Of a stretch of DNA of 64,000 nt, positions 34,225 through 42,225 are shown one piece after another. This DNA is from Arthrobacter oryzae. GTDB lineage: Bacteria > Actinomycetota > Actinomycetes > Actinomycetales > Micrococcaceae. The notes below the pieces were generated by a model. It ran no database searches. It saw only the letters and a program-made list of their open reading frames with translations, and had not been told where the DNA came from. Each line of letters begins with the position of its first letter. Positions within the stretch are counted from its first letter, which is position 1. The DNA is taken from assembly GCF_030718995.1 (NCBI RefSeq), contig NZ_CP132204.1, positions 2,604,001 to 2,668,000 on the forward strand. Reading direction: 5' to 3'. The translations under genes were made by a program, and so were the position numbers.

Positions 34225-35058
34225 TCAGCGTATGTTCTCTTGATAGGACATACTGCCTTTTTGACGATAATAGCAGGCCTCCACGAACGCCCGAAAGGGT
34301 GCCACGCGTTCATCGGCCGGGAGCTCCAGGACTTCGGGATGCCATTGAACGGACGCCACCCAGCGTGCGGGGTCCTCCAGTGCTTCCACCGTGCCGTCGC
34401 CGGCAACGGCCGTCACCATGAGTCCGTCGGCAACCCGGGCAACGGCCTGGTGATGGCCGGAGGCGATCTTGACCGTGAGCCCTTCCGGAGTCCCTGCCGC
34501 GCCGTAGAGGAGGCCCACCTTGGAACCGGGAATGATGTCCACGTCGTGCCAGGCCCACGGTCCCTCGCCCGGGGCCGGCTGGTGGTGCGTTACGGGACCG
34601 GCTGCCATGTCCTGCACCAGCGTTCCGCCATAGAGGACGTTAAGGAGCTGGTGTCCGCGGCAGATCCCGAGCAGCGGCAGGCCTTCCTCGATGGCCCCCC
34701 GCGCCACAGCCAGGTCCAGTGCGTCCTGCGCAGGATTGACGTCGTAGCACTGCGGGCCCTGCTTCTCGCCGTAGAGGCGGGGGTCCAGGTCTCCGCCGCC
34801 GGGAAGGACGACGCCGTCGAGCGCCTTGAGCGTTTCGGCCAGCCGGCCGCCGTCGGAATCCGTCGTGCCTGAACCTTGGGCGTCGGACCCGTCAGTGAGG
34901 AGCACCGGCTCCCCGCCGCCGTCGCGGACCAGGTCCACAATGTAGCCGAACAGCTCATTGGCTTCCCCGACCCGCGGGTCGGGGTCCCGGGAGCTGCTGA
35001 GGCGGACGGGAATTCCGATTCGGGGGCGTTCCTGAGCGGGCAGGGGAGGAATGCGCAT
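34225..35058 (-). CDS. Class I glutamine amidotransferase-like (gamma-glutamyl-GABA hydrolase type)
   Basis: 277 residues, peptidase C26 family. RPRIGIPVRLSSSRD and GVVLPGGGDLDPRLYG start the fold; the nucleophile is in LGICRGHQLLNV and the His/Glu pair in SVQWHPEVLE, so the catalytic triad is complete. Proteins of this shape hydrolyse gamma-glutamyl amides (PuuD in putrescine breakdown) or similar compounds. It lies upstream of iolR on the same strand, and its last codons overlap the inverted repeat thought to control iolR. No glutamine synthetase-like partner nearby, so the pathway is open. Confidence 0.85.
   Translation of the reverse strand: MRIPPLPAQERPRIGIPVRLSSSRDPDPRVGEANELFGYIVDLVRDGGGEPVLLTDGSDAQGSGTTDSDGGRLAETLKALDGVVLPGGGDLDPRLYGEKQGPQCYDVNPAQDALDLAVARGAIEEGLPLLGICRGHQLLNVLYGGTLVQDMAAGPVTHHQPAPGEGPWAWHDVDIIPGSKVGLLYGAAGTPEGLTVKIASGHHQAVARVADGLMVTAVAGDGTVEALEDPARWVASVQWHPEVLELPADERVAPFRAFVEACYYRQKGSMSYQENIR
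34230..34253 (-). promoter_or_regulatory. Inverted repeat with IolR-like site upstream of iolR
   Basis: GTATGT (34230-34235) and ACATAC (34248-34253) are perfect inverted arms; on the minus strand the right arm reads AGTATGTCCTATCA, close to the other IolR-like sites. It lies ~60-80 bp before the iolR start, inside the 3' end of the amidotransferase gene, and suggests autoregulation. Confidence 0.5.
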
Positions 35059-35085
35059 GACTCATTCTGCAACAGCACAAACGGT

Positions 35086-35091
35086 TAGGCT
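35086..35091 (+). promoter_or_regulatory. -10 box of a probable leaderless promoter
   Basis: TAGGCT lies 6 nt before the ATG at 35098, within the 39-bp gap separating it from the divergent amidotransferase gene. No ribosome binding site. Confidence 0.55.
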
Positions 35092-35097
35092 TGCCGG

Positions 35098-35586
35098 ATG
35101 AACAGTAGATACCTTGTGTCCCGCCAGCGTTTCATCGCGGCAGGCCCCGAGGCCATTTTCGAGGTCCTTGCAACCCCCGCCCTGCACAGCGTAATTGACG
35201 GGTCGGACACCGTGAAATCGGCGCAGCCGCGGGGCCCGGAGCGGCTGTCCGCCGGCGCCAGGTTCGGCATGGAGATGAACATCATGGTGGATTACAAGAT
35301 CCTCAATACGGTCTGCGAGTTCGAGGAAGGCAGGCGCATCGCCTGGCGGCACTTCTTCGGCCACGTCTGGCGCTACGTGCTGGAACCCTCCACCGACGCC
35401 GCGGGAAATCCTGGCACGATGGTCACGGAAGAGTGGGACGCCCGGTACGTCCGCGGGAAGTCCCTGCTCCGGCTGGCCGGCTACCTGCGCCGCCATCCCG
35501 CCAATTTGGAGGCCACCCTGGCGAAGCTTGACCAGTATGTCGCCGGTTCGGGCCGCGATGCTGATCCGGGACGCATTCGACAGTAA
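35098..35586 (+). CDS. SRPBCC family protein (polyketide cyclase/dehydrase-like)
   Basis: 162 residues, one START-like domain: RQRFIAAGPEAIFEVLATPALHSVIDGSDTVK, then ARFGMEMNIMVDYKILNTVCEFEEGRRIAWRHFFGHVWRYVLEP and a C-terminal helix. It belongs to the polyketide_cyc2 group of ligand-binding proteins, with unknown ligand. The ATG at 35098 is preceded by a leaderless-type -10 box. 48 bp upstream of the FCD-GntR gene on the same strand, but function and regulation appear separate. Confidence 0.82.
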   Translation: MNSRYLVSRQRFIAAGPEAIFEVLATPALHSVIDGSDTVKSAQPRGPERLSAGARFGMEMNIMVDYKILNTVCEFEEGRRIAWRHFFGHVWRYVLEPSTDAAGNPGTMVTEEWDARYVRGKSLLRLAGYLRRHPANLEATLAKLDQYVAGSGRDADPGRIRQ

Positions 35587-35634
35587 TGTTGAAGGGACCC
35601 GCAGCAAGGGGCAAGACCGACGGCAGGAGCCAGG

Positions 35635-36342
35635 ATGGGCCGCAGGACACTCGTTGACGACCTCGTCGACGGCCTGCTCAATGACATCCTCGACGGCAAG
35701 CTGAAGCCGCACGATGCCATCCCGCCTGAAGCCGACATCGCGAAAGCCTACGACGTCAGCAGGCTGACCGTCCGCGAGGCACTCAAGGCGCTGAGGGCGC
35801 AAAACATCCTTTACGTGAAAAGCGGCCGCGGAACCTTCGTCAATCCTTCGGACAACTGGACCGGGCTGGATGCGATCTTCAAGGCTGCCTCCCACGGCAA
35901 CGGCGCGGACCAGGTGTCCGTGGGGCTGATCGAGATGCGGCGCATGGTGGAAACCGGCGCGGCTTCCCTGGCTGCCAAGCGGCATACCCCCGAGCACGCG
36001 GAACAGATGCGGGAGTGCATCGCGGACATGAAGCGTTTCCACGAGTCCGGGGACCTGGACCGCTTTGTGGAGGCTGACATCGCCTTCCATGACGCCGTGC
36101 TGAAGGCCTCCGGCAACCCGTTTGTCCGTGCCCTGTTCGCGCAGCTGGGTCAGTTGCTCTACATGACCCGGCGGGAAACCTCGGCCGTGCCCGAGATCCA
36201 GCTGCACGCCATCGAGTATCACCAGAAGGTCATGGACAGCATCCTCAGCGGCGATGCGGAACTGTCCCGGCGCGCCATGGACGACCACATGGACCAGACC
36301 TACCGCGACTACGAGCGCTACGTCCACCACTCCCAGCCCTGA
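35635..36342 (+). CDS. GntR-family (FadR/FCD-type) regulator
   Basis: 235 residues: N-terminal winged HTH (DDLVDGLLNDILDGKLKPHDAIPPEADIAKAYDVSRLTVREALKALRAQNILYVKSGRGTFVNP) and an all-helical FCD effector domain with the metal/ligand residues in FVEADIAFHDAVLKASGNPF and AIEYHQKVMDSILSGD...RAMDDHMDQT. Such regulators sense organic or sugar acids. The next genes are an anion/sugar-acid MFS transporter and an SDR dehydrogenase behind a promoter with a perfect GATGTC-A-GACATC palindrome, the expected FCD operator type. ATG with AGGAG upstream. Confidence 0.9.
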   Translation: MGRRTLVDDLVDGLLNDILDGKLKPHDAIPPEADIAKAYDVSRLTVREALKALRAQNILYVKSGRGTFVNPSDNWTGLDAIFKAASHGNGADQVSVGLIEMRRMVETGAASLAAKRHTPEHAEQMRECIADMKRFHESGDLDRFVEADIAFHDAVLKASGNPFVRALFAQLGQLLYMTRRETSAVPEIQLHAIEYHQKVMDSILSGDAELSRRAMDDHMDQTYRDYERYVHHSQP

Positions 36343-36378
36343 CGCACGGCTTGGGCGCAGCGCCCCATCGTGCAGGGC

Positions 36379-36442
36379 TTGACGTAACCCGGATCACGCT
36401 TCTATGATCTTTCTCATGTTCTTCCGTCAGATGTCAGACATC
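36379..36442 (+). promoter_or_regulatory. Promoter and FCD-type operator of the MFS-SDR operon
   Basis: TTGACG (36379-36384), 18 bp, TATGAT (36403-36408) is a strong sigma-70-like promoter. The perfect 13-bp palindrome GATGTCAGACATC (36430-36442) lies ~15-28 bp downstream of the expected transcription start, so bound repressor would block elongation or clearance. Likely target of the adjacent FCD regulator. Confidence 0.75.
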
Positions 36443-36533
36443 AGACTCCAATAGTCAGCCGGCGGAATTCCCCCCATTTCCATCGGATCGCGTCGCCGTC
36501 CAGGTGCCGCCTCCGCCAGATAGAAGGTCGATG

Positions 36534-37913
36534 ATGACTTCACTCTCCATGCAGTCCGCAGGACTCGGCGAGCTCGGCGAACGCACGCTCCGCAAGGTTC
36601 GCCGCCGCGTTATGCCGCTGATCGTCCTGCTCTACTTCGTTGCCTACCTAGACCGCAACAACGTGGGCTTCGCCAAGCTCACCATGAGCGAGGACATCGG
36701 CCTCAGCGCCGCAGCCTACGGTCTTGGCGCTGGTATCTTCTTCCTCGGCTACGCGCTGCTGGAAGTTCCGAGCAACGCCGGAATGTACCGCTTCGGCGCA
36801 CGCAAATGGCTCGCCCGGATCCTCATCACCTGGGGCATCTTCGCCACGGCCATGGCCCTGGTTAACGGAGAAAGCACCTACTACATCATCCGGTTCCTCC
36901 TGGGTGCGGCCGAGGCCGGGTTCTTCCCCGCGATCCTCTTCTACCTGACCCTGTGGTTCCCTGCTGCCCAGCGCGTCACGGTCCTGGGTATCTTCATCCT
37001 GGCCCAGCCGATTTCCAATGCCCTTGGCGCCCCCGTATCCGGCCTGCTGCTGCAGATGGACGGCATCATGGGCCTGCACGGCTGGCAGTGGCTTTACATC
37101 ATCGAGGGCATCCCCGCCATCCTGCTTGGCCTGCTGACCCCGATCCTGATGACCGACCGTCCCCGGGATGCCAAATGGCTCAACACTGAAGAGCGCGAAT
37201 GGCTGGCCACCACCATGGAAGCCGAGCTTGCCGCCAAATCCAAGGGCGGAAACCACAACTTCCTGGCCGGCCTCAAGGACAAGCGCACCCTCATCTACTC
37301 GGCACTGTACTTCGGCCTGGTCTGCGGTATCTACGGCCTGGGCCTCTGGATGCCCACCATTGTGGCTGCCCTGGGCAAGTTCTCCACCGCCGAGGTGGGC
37401 TTCATCGTCCTCATTCCGTACTCCATCGCAGCGGTCTTTGTTTACTTCTGGAGCAAGCGGGCGGACCGTACCGGCAAGCGTGCCTGGCACACTTCCGTCA
37501 GCATGGTCCTGGCCGGCATGGGCCTGCTCGCAGCGGGCTACCTGCTCCCGGTCAACCCCATCCTTGCCCTGATCGCCCTCACTGCCTCCGCCATGGGGAT
37601 CTACGGCGCCATCGCCCCGTTCCTGTCCATGCCGTCCGCGGCGCTCACCGGCGCAGCCGCTGCATCCGGGCTGGCGCTGGTCAACTCCCTGGGCAACCTC
37701 GGCGGCTTCGTGGCTCCCTACGCCGTCGGCCTGCTCAAGGACGCTACCGGCAACAACCAGAGTGGCCTGCTCTTCCTGTCCTTCTGCCTGTGTGTGACCG
37801 CCGTGGCCACTTACTTCTATGCCCGGAAGCGGCCTGAAGGTGACGCCGCCCTGGATCCCGCCGTTGCGGCCGCAGCAGCCGTGGAAGTGAACACCGGCAA
37901 AGTCCCCTCCTGA
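36534..37913 (+). CDS. MFS transporter, ACS (anion:cation symporter) family
   Basis: 459 residues, twelve membrane segments. MPLIVLLYFVAYLDRNNVGFAKLTM in TM1, LLGAAEAGFFPAILFYLTLWFP in TM4-5 and WLYIIEGIPAILLGLLTPILMTDRP are hallmarks of the ACS family (tartrate, glucarate, phthalate and similar acids). Two ATGs stand in a row; 36534 is chosen because AGAAGG lies 6 nt before it. Together with the following SDR and the FCD regulator it forms a small sugar-acid or hydroxy-acid uptake and oxidation unit. Substrate unknown. Confidence 0.87.
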   Translation: MTSLSMQSAGLGELGERTLRKVRRRVMPLIVLLYFVAYLDRNNVGFAKLTMSEDIGLSAAAYGLGAGIFFLGYALLEVPSNAGMYRFGARKWLARILITWGIFATAMALVNGESTYYIIRFLLGAAEAGFFPAILFYLTLWFPAAQRVTVLGIFILAQPISNALGAPVSGLLLQMDGIMGLHGWQWLYIIEGIPAILLGLLTPILMTDRPRDAKWLNTEEREWLATTMEAELAAKSKGGNHNFLAGLKDKRTLIYSALYFGLVCGIYGLGLWMPTIVAALGKFSTAEVGFIVLIPYSIAAVFVYFWSKRADRTGKRAWHTSVSMVLAGMGLLAAGYLLPVNPILALIALTASAMGIYGAIAPFLSMPSAALTGAAAASGLALVNSLGNLGGFVAPYAVGLLKDATGNNQSGLLFLSFCLCVTAVATYFYARKRPEGDAALDPAVAAAAAVEVNTGKVPS

Positions 37914-37951
37914 TCTACCGAACACCGACGAATCCTGACGAAAGATACACC

Positions 37952-38725
37952 ATGACAACCACCACATTTCCCGCCGAACGCACCGTCGTACTGACCGGGG
38001 CAGCCTCCGCCCGCGGCATCGGCCGCGCAGCCGCGGACCGGATGGCCAGCGAAGGCTGGTCCATCGCCATCCTGGACATCAACGCCGAGGACGCCAAGGC
38101 CGCCGCCGCGGAGATCGGCTCCAACCGCGCCGTGAAGGCAATCGGTGTGGGTGCCGATGTTTCCGACGCCGTCTCGGTGGACCGCGCGATCAGCGAAATC
38201 GAAGAGACGCTGCCGCCGATCGTCGCCCTCGCGAACCTTGCGGGCATCAGTTCGCCCACCACGTTCATGGAGACCACGGTGGAGGAATGGGACAAGGTTT
38301 TCGCCATCAACATGCGCGGAACCTTCATCGTGTCCCAGCGTGTGCTGAAAGGCATGATCGAGCGCAAGCTCGGACGCATCGTGAGCATCTCCTCGATTTC
38401 GGCCCAGCGCGGCGGAGGAACCTACTCCAAGGTGGCGTACAGCGCGTCGAAGGCCGGAATCATCGGCTTCACCCGGGCCCTGGCCCGTGAAGTGGGCGAA
38501 TTCGGCGTCACTGTCAACGCGATTGCACCGGGCCCCATCGATACCGACATCATGGGCGGCACCCTGACTGAGGAGCGCAAGGCTCAGATGTCCGAAGGCA
38601 TCATGATGGGGCGGGTAGGCACCCGTGAGGAAGTCGCTGCCTTGATCTCCTTCCTGCTCGGCCAGGATTCCGGCTACATCACCGCTGCCACGTACGACAT
38701 CAACGGCGGACTGCAGGTCAGCTGA
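37952..38725 (+). CDS. SDR family oxidoreductase
   Basis: 257 residues, classical short-chain dehydrogenase. The cofactor motif is TGAASARGIG near residues 12-21 (one residue longer than the usual TGxxxGxG spacing), LANLAGIS is the NAG-type motif, and the catalytic residues are Ser in VSISSISAQ and Tyr/Lys in YSKVAYSASKAG. The aspartate after the second strand (ILDINAED) suggests NAD rather than NADP. 38 bp after the transporter, probably acting on the imported acid or its lactone/keto form. Followed by a very strong terminator. Confidence 0.88.
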   Translation: MTTTTFPAERTVVLTGAASARGIGRAAADRMASEGWSIAILDINAEDAKAAAAEIGSNRAVKAIGVGADVSDAVSVDRAISEIEETLPPIVALANLAGISSPTTFMETTVEEWDKVFAINMRGTFIVSQRVLKGMIERKLGRIVSISSISAQRGGGTYSKVAYSASKAGIIGFTRALAREVGEFGVTVNAIAPGPIDTDIMGGTLTEERKAQMSEGIMMGRVGTREEVAALISFLLGQDSGYITAATYDINGGLQVS

Positions 38726-38743
38726 CCGAAGGCCAGTCGCACA

Positions 38744-38792
38744 ACAGAGGGGTGCCCCCGGCGAGTTCCGCCGGGGGCACCCCTCTGTGTTT
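38744..38792 (+). terminator. Strong intrinsic terminator of the MFS-SDR operon
   Basis: A perfect 20-bp stem, arms 38744-38763 and 38769-38788, with a 5-nt loop AGTTC, followed by GTTT. The next gene's -10 box begins 10 bp further on. Confidence 0.9.
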
Positions 38793-38801
38793 GCCGCGGA
38801 C

Positions 38802-38807
38802 TAGGCT
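38802..38807 (+). promoter_or_regulatory. -10 box of a probable leaderless promoter
   Basis: TAGGCT lies 6 nt before the ATG at 38814, the same hexamer and spacing as at 35086. Its -35 region would fall in the terminator stem, so the promoter must depend mainly on the -10. Confidence 0.5.
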
Positions 38808-38813
38808 GGCAGC

Positions 38814-39974
38814 ATGAACGCCGCCCGCAGCCTGAGCCCCAGTCCCAGAACCCTTGAGGTTGAAAGCCTGGACAGTTTTGACCGGCTGGTGAAAGCGGGC
38901 GTCCGCAGCATGCAGGGCTGGCACGCTCAGTCCCTGGACCTTCGCGGCCGGGCCGCTCCGCTGGAAGCGATGGACGCGCAGGGTGCCATCTTCCTGGGGT
39001 GCACCTTCGACGACGGCGTGGAGGATGCGCTTCGCAGCCGGGGCGCGCTCATCTTCCCCAAGCTGGAAACCGTGCCCTTTAATCCGTACCGGGGACAGCT
39101 CTACTCGCCGCAGGAACTCTACTTCGGTCCGCCGGGCGGCCGGTACGAATCAACGCTGGACGCCCGGATCTACCAGTGGAGCATCAGGCCCGGCCAGCGG
39201 CACCGGCTGGACTCCACGCTCGCCGCTGCCCTGCATGACCACTCGATCGGCGACGCCCTGGACGAGCTGACCCGCTCCGAGCTGTGCCGCGGCCGCCCGA
39301 TGGTGGGAGTGATGGGCGGCCATACCGCGAGGCGGGGCACTCCGGCCTTCGAGGAGGCGGCCATCGCCGGGAGGCTTTTAGCCAGGAGCGGCCGTGTGGT
39401 GGCCACGGGCGGCGGGCCGGGGGCAATGGAAGCCGCCAACATGGGCGCCTACCTCAGCGAACTGCCGGATGCGGACTTCCACGCGGCGTTGGCGGAACTG
39501 GAAGCCGTGCCGGGGTTCCGGCCCTCGGTGTCCGCGTGGGCGCGCACGGCCGCCGCCGTCGTCGAACGCCATCCGGACGGGACGCCGTCGCTGGGGGTTC
39601 CCACCTGGTTCTACGGCCACGAGCCCCCCAACTATTTCGCCACCCACATCGCAAAATATTTCGCCAACGCCATCCGGGAGGCGATCCTGCTGGAGTTGTG
39701 CGACGGAGGTGTGATCTTCCTGCCGGGGTCCGCCGGAACCCTGCAGGAAATCTTCCAGGACGCGTGCGAGAACTACTACGGAGCTTCCGAAACCATCAGG
39801 CCCATGGTCCTGGTGGGCCGTGAACACTGGCAGCGCCGCTATCCGGCGTGGCCGTTGCTCCAGAGCCTGGCGGAGGGCAACGCCATGGAGGACAGGATCT
39901 TCCTGGTGGAGACGGTGGAGGAAGCCCTCGCTGTGGTGTCGCGCCAAGGGGCGGGACCGGCAGCGCCGGGCTAA
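38814..39974 (+). CDS. LOG-family (lysine decarboxylase-like) nucleotide-binding protein
   Basis: 386 residues. The C-terminal ~220 residues form the Rossmann-like LOG/MoCo-carrier fold: MVGVMGGHTARRG, RVVATGGGPGAMEAANMGAYL, and the phosphoribosyl site written LPGSAGTLQEIFQ. In LOG enzymes that release cytokinin-type bases this last motif is normally PGGxGTxxE; here the second Gly is Ser and a residue differs, though Glu is kept. A 160-residue N-terminal part without a recognised domain precedes it. Role uncertain: nucleotide phosphoribohydrolase-like, but possibly altered. Leaderless start; the 3' end overlaps the metalloprotease gene by 4 bp, convergent. Confidence 0.82.
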   Translation: MNAARSLSPSPRTLEVESLDSFDRLVKAGVRSMQGWHAQSLDLRGRAAPLEAMDAQGAIFLGCTFDDGVEDALRSRGALIFPKLETVPFNPYRGQLYSPQELYFGPPGGRYESTLDARIYQWSIRPGQRHRLDSTLAAALHDHSIGDALDELTRSELCRGRPMVGVMGGHTARRGTPAFEEAAIAGRLLARSGRVVATGGGPGAMEAANMGAYLSELPDADFHAALAELEAVPGFRPSVSAWARTAAAVVERHPDGTPSLGVPTWFYGHEPPNYFATHIAKYFANAIREAILLELCDGGVIFLPGSAGTLQEIFQDACENYYGASETIRPMVLVGREHWQRRYPAWPLLQSLAEGNAMEDRIFLVETVEEALAVVSRQGAGPAAPG

Positions 39975-40879
39975 AGGTCCTTGCGGCAGGCGGTCTTGCC
40001 CAGCTGGTAGAGGCCGTTGAGGTCGCCGGCGGCGAGGCCGTCCGGCGTGCCGATCTCGGGGTACATCAGCTGCAGCGGATCATCGACGTGTTCCAGCCCC
40101 ATCACATGGGCCAGTTCGTGCAGGATGACGGCGGTGGCGTAAGCGGAACCTTGCGGCCGCTCGAGTTCGAGGGCGATCTGCGGGGCGTCAAGGTCCAGGC
40201 TTCCCGTGACGAACGTCTTCGGACCGCCGTCGAAGCTGTAGTGCGTGCTTCCCCCGGTGCCGATCACCTGCCCCTTCAGCTTGGGGGCCGTGTCCGGGGT
40301 GGTCCATGAGATGAGGAGCGGCGCCCAGCGCTCGCCGTATGTTTCAGGCTGGTAGGGGTCGCGGTCCTCGACAGGCGCCTCGGCCGAGGGTCCGTCGTTG
40401 ATGAACCGGATACCGGTGGCGCGGGAAATCGTGCCGATGGCTTCTTCCACGAGATCTTCGGATCCCGGGGGAGCCTGGCCGCCGTTGACGACGTAGTGCA
40501 ACGGGCGGCAGGGCGAATATCCTACGGGCGAGCCGTCGTCGTTGATGGCCAGGAACTTGAAGGAGTCACTGGCGATGGGCGGCTCATCCGCTGCTCCCAG
40601 CGGCGAGTCCGCTTCCTCCAGCCCGGGAGGAGGCGCGTCCGAACTGACTCCTTCCGGGGCTGTTCCCGGGTGCTGGTCCTCGGCCTGTCCGTTCGGGACG
40701 GCGGTATTACGGAGCTGGAACAGCCCCACAAAGCGGGGATCACCGTAGAAGAGGCCGGCCGCCGTAAAGGCCGCCGCGGCGATCAGGGCGGTAAGCGCCG
40801 CCGTTCGCAGGATCCGGGCAACACCGCCCGGCCCGCCGGCATGACGCGCCCGGCGCTGCCGCGGTTGCGGATCTTCCAC
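39971..40879 (-). CDS. Membrane-anchored matrixin-like metalloprotease
   Basis: 302 residues. After a basic cytoplasmic start, one TM segment lies at ~26-45, then a Pro/Glu-rich linker (~60-105), then a catalytic domain with HELAHVMGLEHVDD at 254-267 (HExxHxxGxxH zinc site, third ligand His) and the Met-turn QLMYPE. This is the metzincin/matrixin signature, so the protein is a zinc protease facing outside. Zinc-site residues are complete. GTG start at 40879 shares one base with the stop of the VIT1-type gene upstream, so the two are co-translated. Substrate unknown. Confidence 0.87.
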   Translation of the reverse strand: MEDPQPRQRRARHAGGPGGVARILRTAALTALIAAAAFTAAGLFYGDPRFVGLFQLRNTAVPNGQAEDQHPGTAPEGVSSDAPPPGLEEADSPLGAADEPPIASDSFKFLAINDDGSPVGYSPCRPLHYVVNGGQAPPGSEDLVEEAIGTISRATGIRFINDGPSAEAPVEDRDPYQPETYGERWAPLLISWTTPDTAPKLKGQVIGTGGSTHYSFDGGPKTFVTGSLDLDAPQIALELERPQGSAYATAVILHELAHVMGLEHVDDPLQLMYPEIGTPDGLAAGDLNGLYQLGKTACRKDL

Positions 40880-42090
40880 TAAGCGACCACGGCGCCGAAG
40901 GCCATTCCCAGGAGGTAGGTGACGGCGGCGGCCCCCATGCCGATGGCCAGCTGCCGGAAACCGCGGCTGGTCGGGGAGGTGCCGGACAGCAGGCCCACGA
41001 CGCCGCCGGTCACCAAAAGTGCCATGCCTACCAGGACGGCGGAAACCACCAGCGCCGCGACACCGGTCATGCCAAGCAGGAACGGGATGATGGGAATGAC
41101 GGCGCCGGAGGCGAAGAAGCAGAAGCTCGACGCCGCAGCACTCCAGGCGGTGCCCACCGCCTCATGCCGGTCCTCGGCGTCGGGGAGTTCGGGCTGGAGC
41201 GACAGGCTGGGATCGCAGTCGCAGGCCAGCAGTCCCATCCGTTCCGCCACACGGTGTTCGGCGGCTTCCCGCGACATGCCGCGGGCCAGGTAGACCAGCA
41301 GCAGTTCGTTGTGCTCAATGTCCAGCCGCGGGGCGGCGGACAGGGTGATCTGCGTGGGCCGCGTTGCGGCCAGCAGCTCCCGCTGGGAACGGACCGAGAT
41401 GAACTCGCCGGCGCCCATGGACAGTGCTCCGGCGAGGAGCCCGGCCACGCCGCTCAGGAGCACCACCTGGCTGCCGACTCCGGACGCGGCCATGCCCATG
41501 ACCAGGGAGAGGTTGCTGACCAGGCCGTCATTCGCGCCGAACACCGCCGCCCTGAAGGAACCCGCCAGCCGGTTCCGGCCGCGGGTGGCCAGCCCGCGGA
41601 CCACTTCCTCGTGGATCTGTTCGTCGGCCACCATGGCAGGTGTGGCTGACGGGTCTGTACCGTAGGGGGAGCGGCCTTCGGCGCGCTGTGCCAGGGCCAG
41701 GACGAAGACGGACCCGAAATGGCGGGCCAGGAATCCCAGCAGCTGGCTGCGGAGGGATGCCTGCCGGGGCTTGCCGGCGTGCTCGCCGAGGAGCCGGAGC
41801 CAGTGGGCTTCGTGGCGGCGCTCGGCCTCGGCCAGGGCCAGAAGGATGTCCCGTTCCTCGCCGCGGCGGCTCTGGGCCAGGTCGCGGTAGACACGGGCCT
41901 CGGCACGTTCATCTGCGAGGTACTGGCGCCACCGCTTAATGTCGGCCGTGCTGGGCGCGGTGGCTGCGTTGGTTCCGGCTGCTGGGGCGCTTGCTGCGGG
42001 GCTGTGCGCGGGAAGGGCGTGGTTTCGGTCAGATTTAGCGTGCTGAGACACGAACACTCCTGGGCTAGATAGGGCATGGTTCGGCCCCAT
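40879..42090 (-). CDS. Ferritin-like/VIT1 fusion, putative iron or manganese transporter
   Basis: 403 residues. N-terminal soluble part (~49-165) is a ferritin-like four-helix bundle with Glu/His metal ligands in DERAEARVYRDLAQ, ALAEAERRHEAHWLRLLGEH and DEQIHEEVVRGL. The C-terminal part (~175-403) is a VIT1/CCC1 domain: FRAAVFGANDGLVSNLSLVMGMA, GALSMGAGEFISVRSQRE, and five TM segments. The layout is that of MbfA, a membrane-bound ferritin that exports iron in some proteobacteria. The central metal-binding loop (CDCDPSLSLQPE) holds two Cys. Start ATG with GGAGGT 4 nt before it. First gene of an operon with the metalloprotease. Confidence 0.87.
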   Translation of the reverse strand: MGPNHALSSPGVFVSQHAKSDRNHALPAHSPAASAPAAGTNAATAPSTADIKRWRQYLADERAEARVYRDLAQSRRGEERDILLALAEAERRHEAHWLRLLGEHAGKPRQASLRSQLLGFLARHFGSVFVLALAQRAEGRSPYGTDPSATPAMVADEQIHEEVVRGLATRGRNRLAGSFRAAVFGANDGLVSNLSLVMGMAASGVGSQVVLLSGVAGLLAGALSMGAGEFISVRSQRELLAATRPTQITLSAAPRLDIEHNELLLVYLARGMSREAAEHRVAERMGLLACDCDPSLSLQPELPDAEDRHEAVGTAWSAAASSFCFFASGAVIPIIPFLLGMTGVAALVVSAVLVGMALLVTGGVVGLLSGTSPTSRGFRQLAIGMGAAAVTYLLGMAFGAVVA

Positions 42091-42225
42091 TGCACCTCCA
42101 GCGTACCCCGGTTTTCCGCGGATTTTCGGCCGGTATTCCTCACCCGGAAGTTTAGGCTGACCTTAAACGGGGCCTTGGAACGGCCCCTTTCCGCGGGGTT
42201 CCTGCGAAGCCGAGTGCACCGGCCC

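Noticed and set aside
40684..40700. TGTCCGTTCG inside the metalloprotease gene as a third copy of the dispersed palindrome
   Set aside because: Only ten bases match, with no opposite arm nearby; it is within coding sequence and likely chance.
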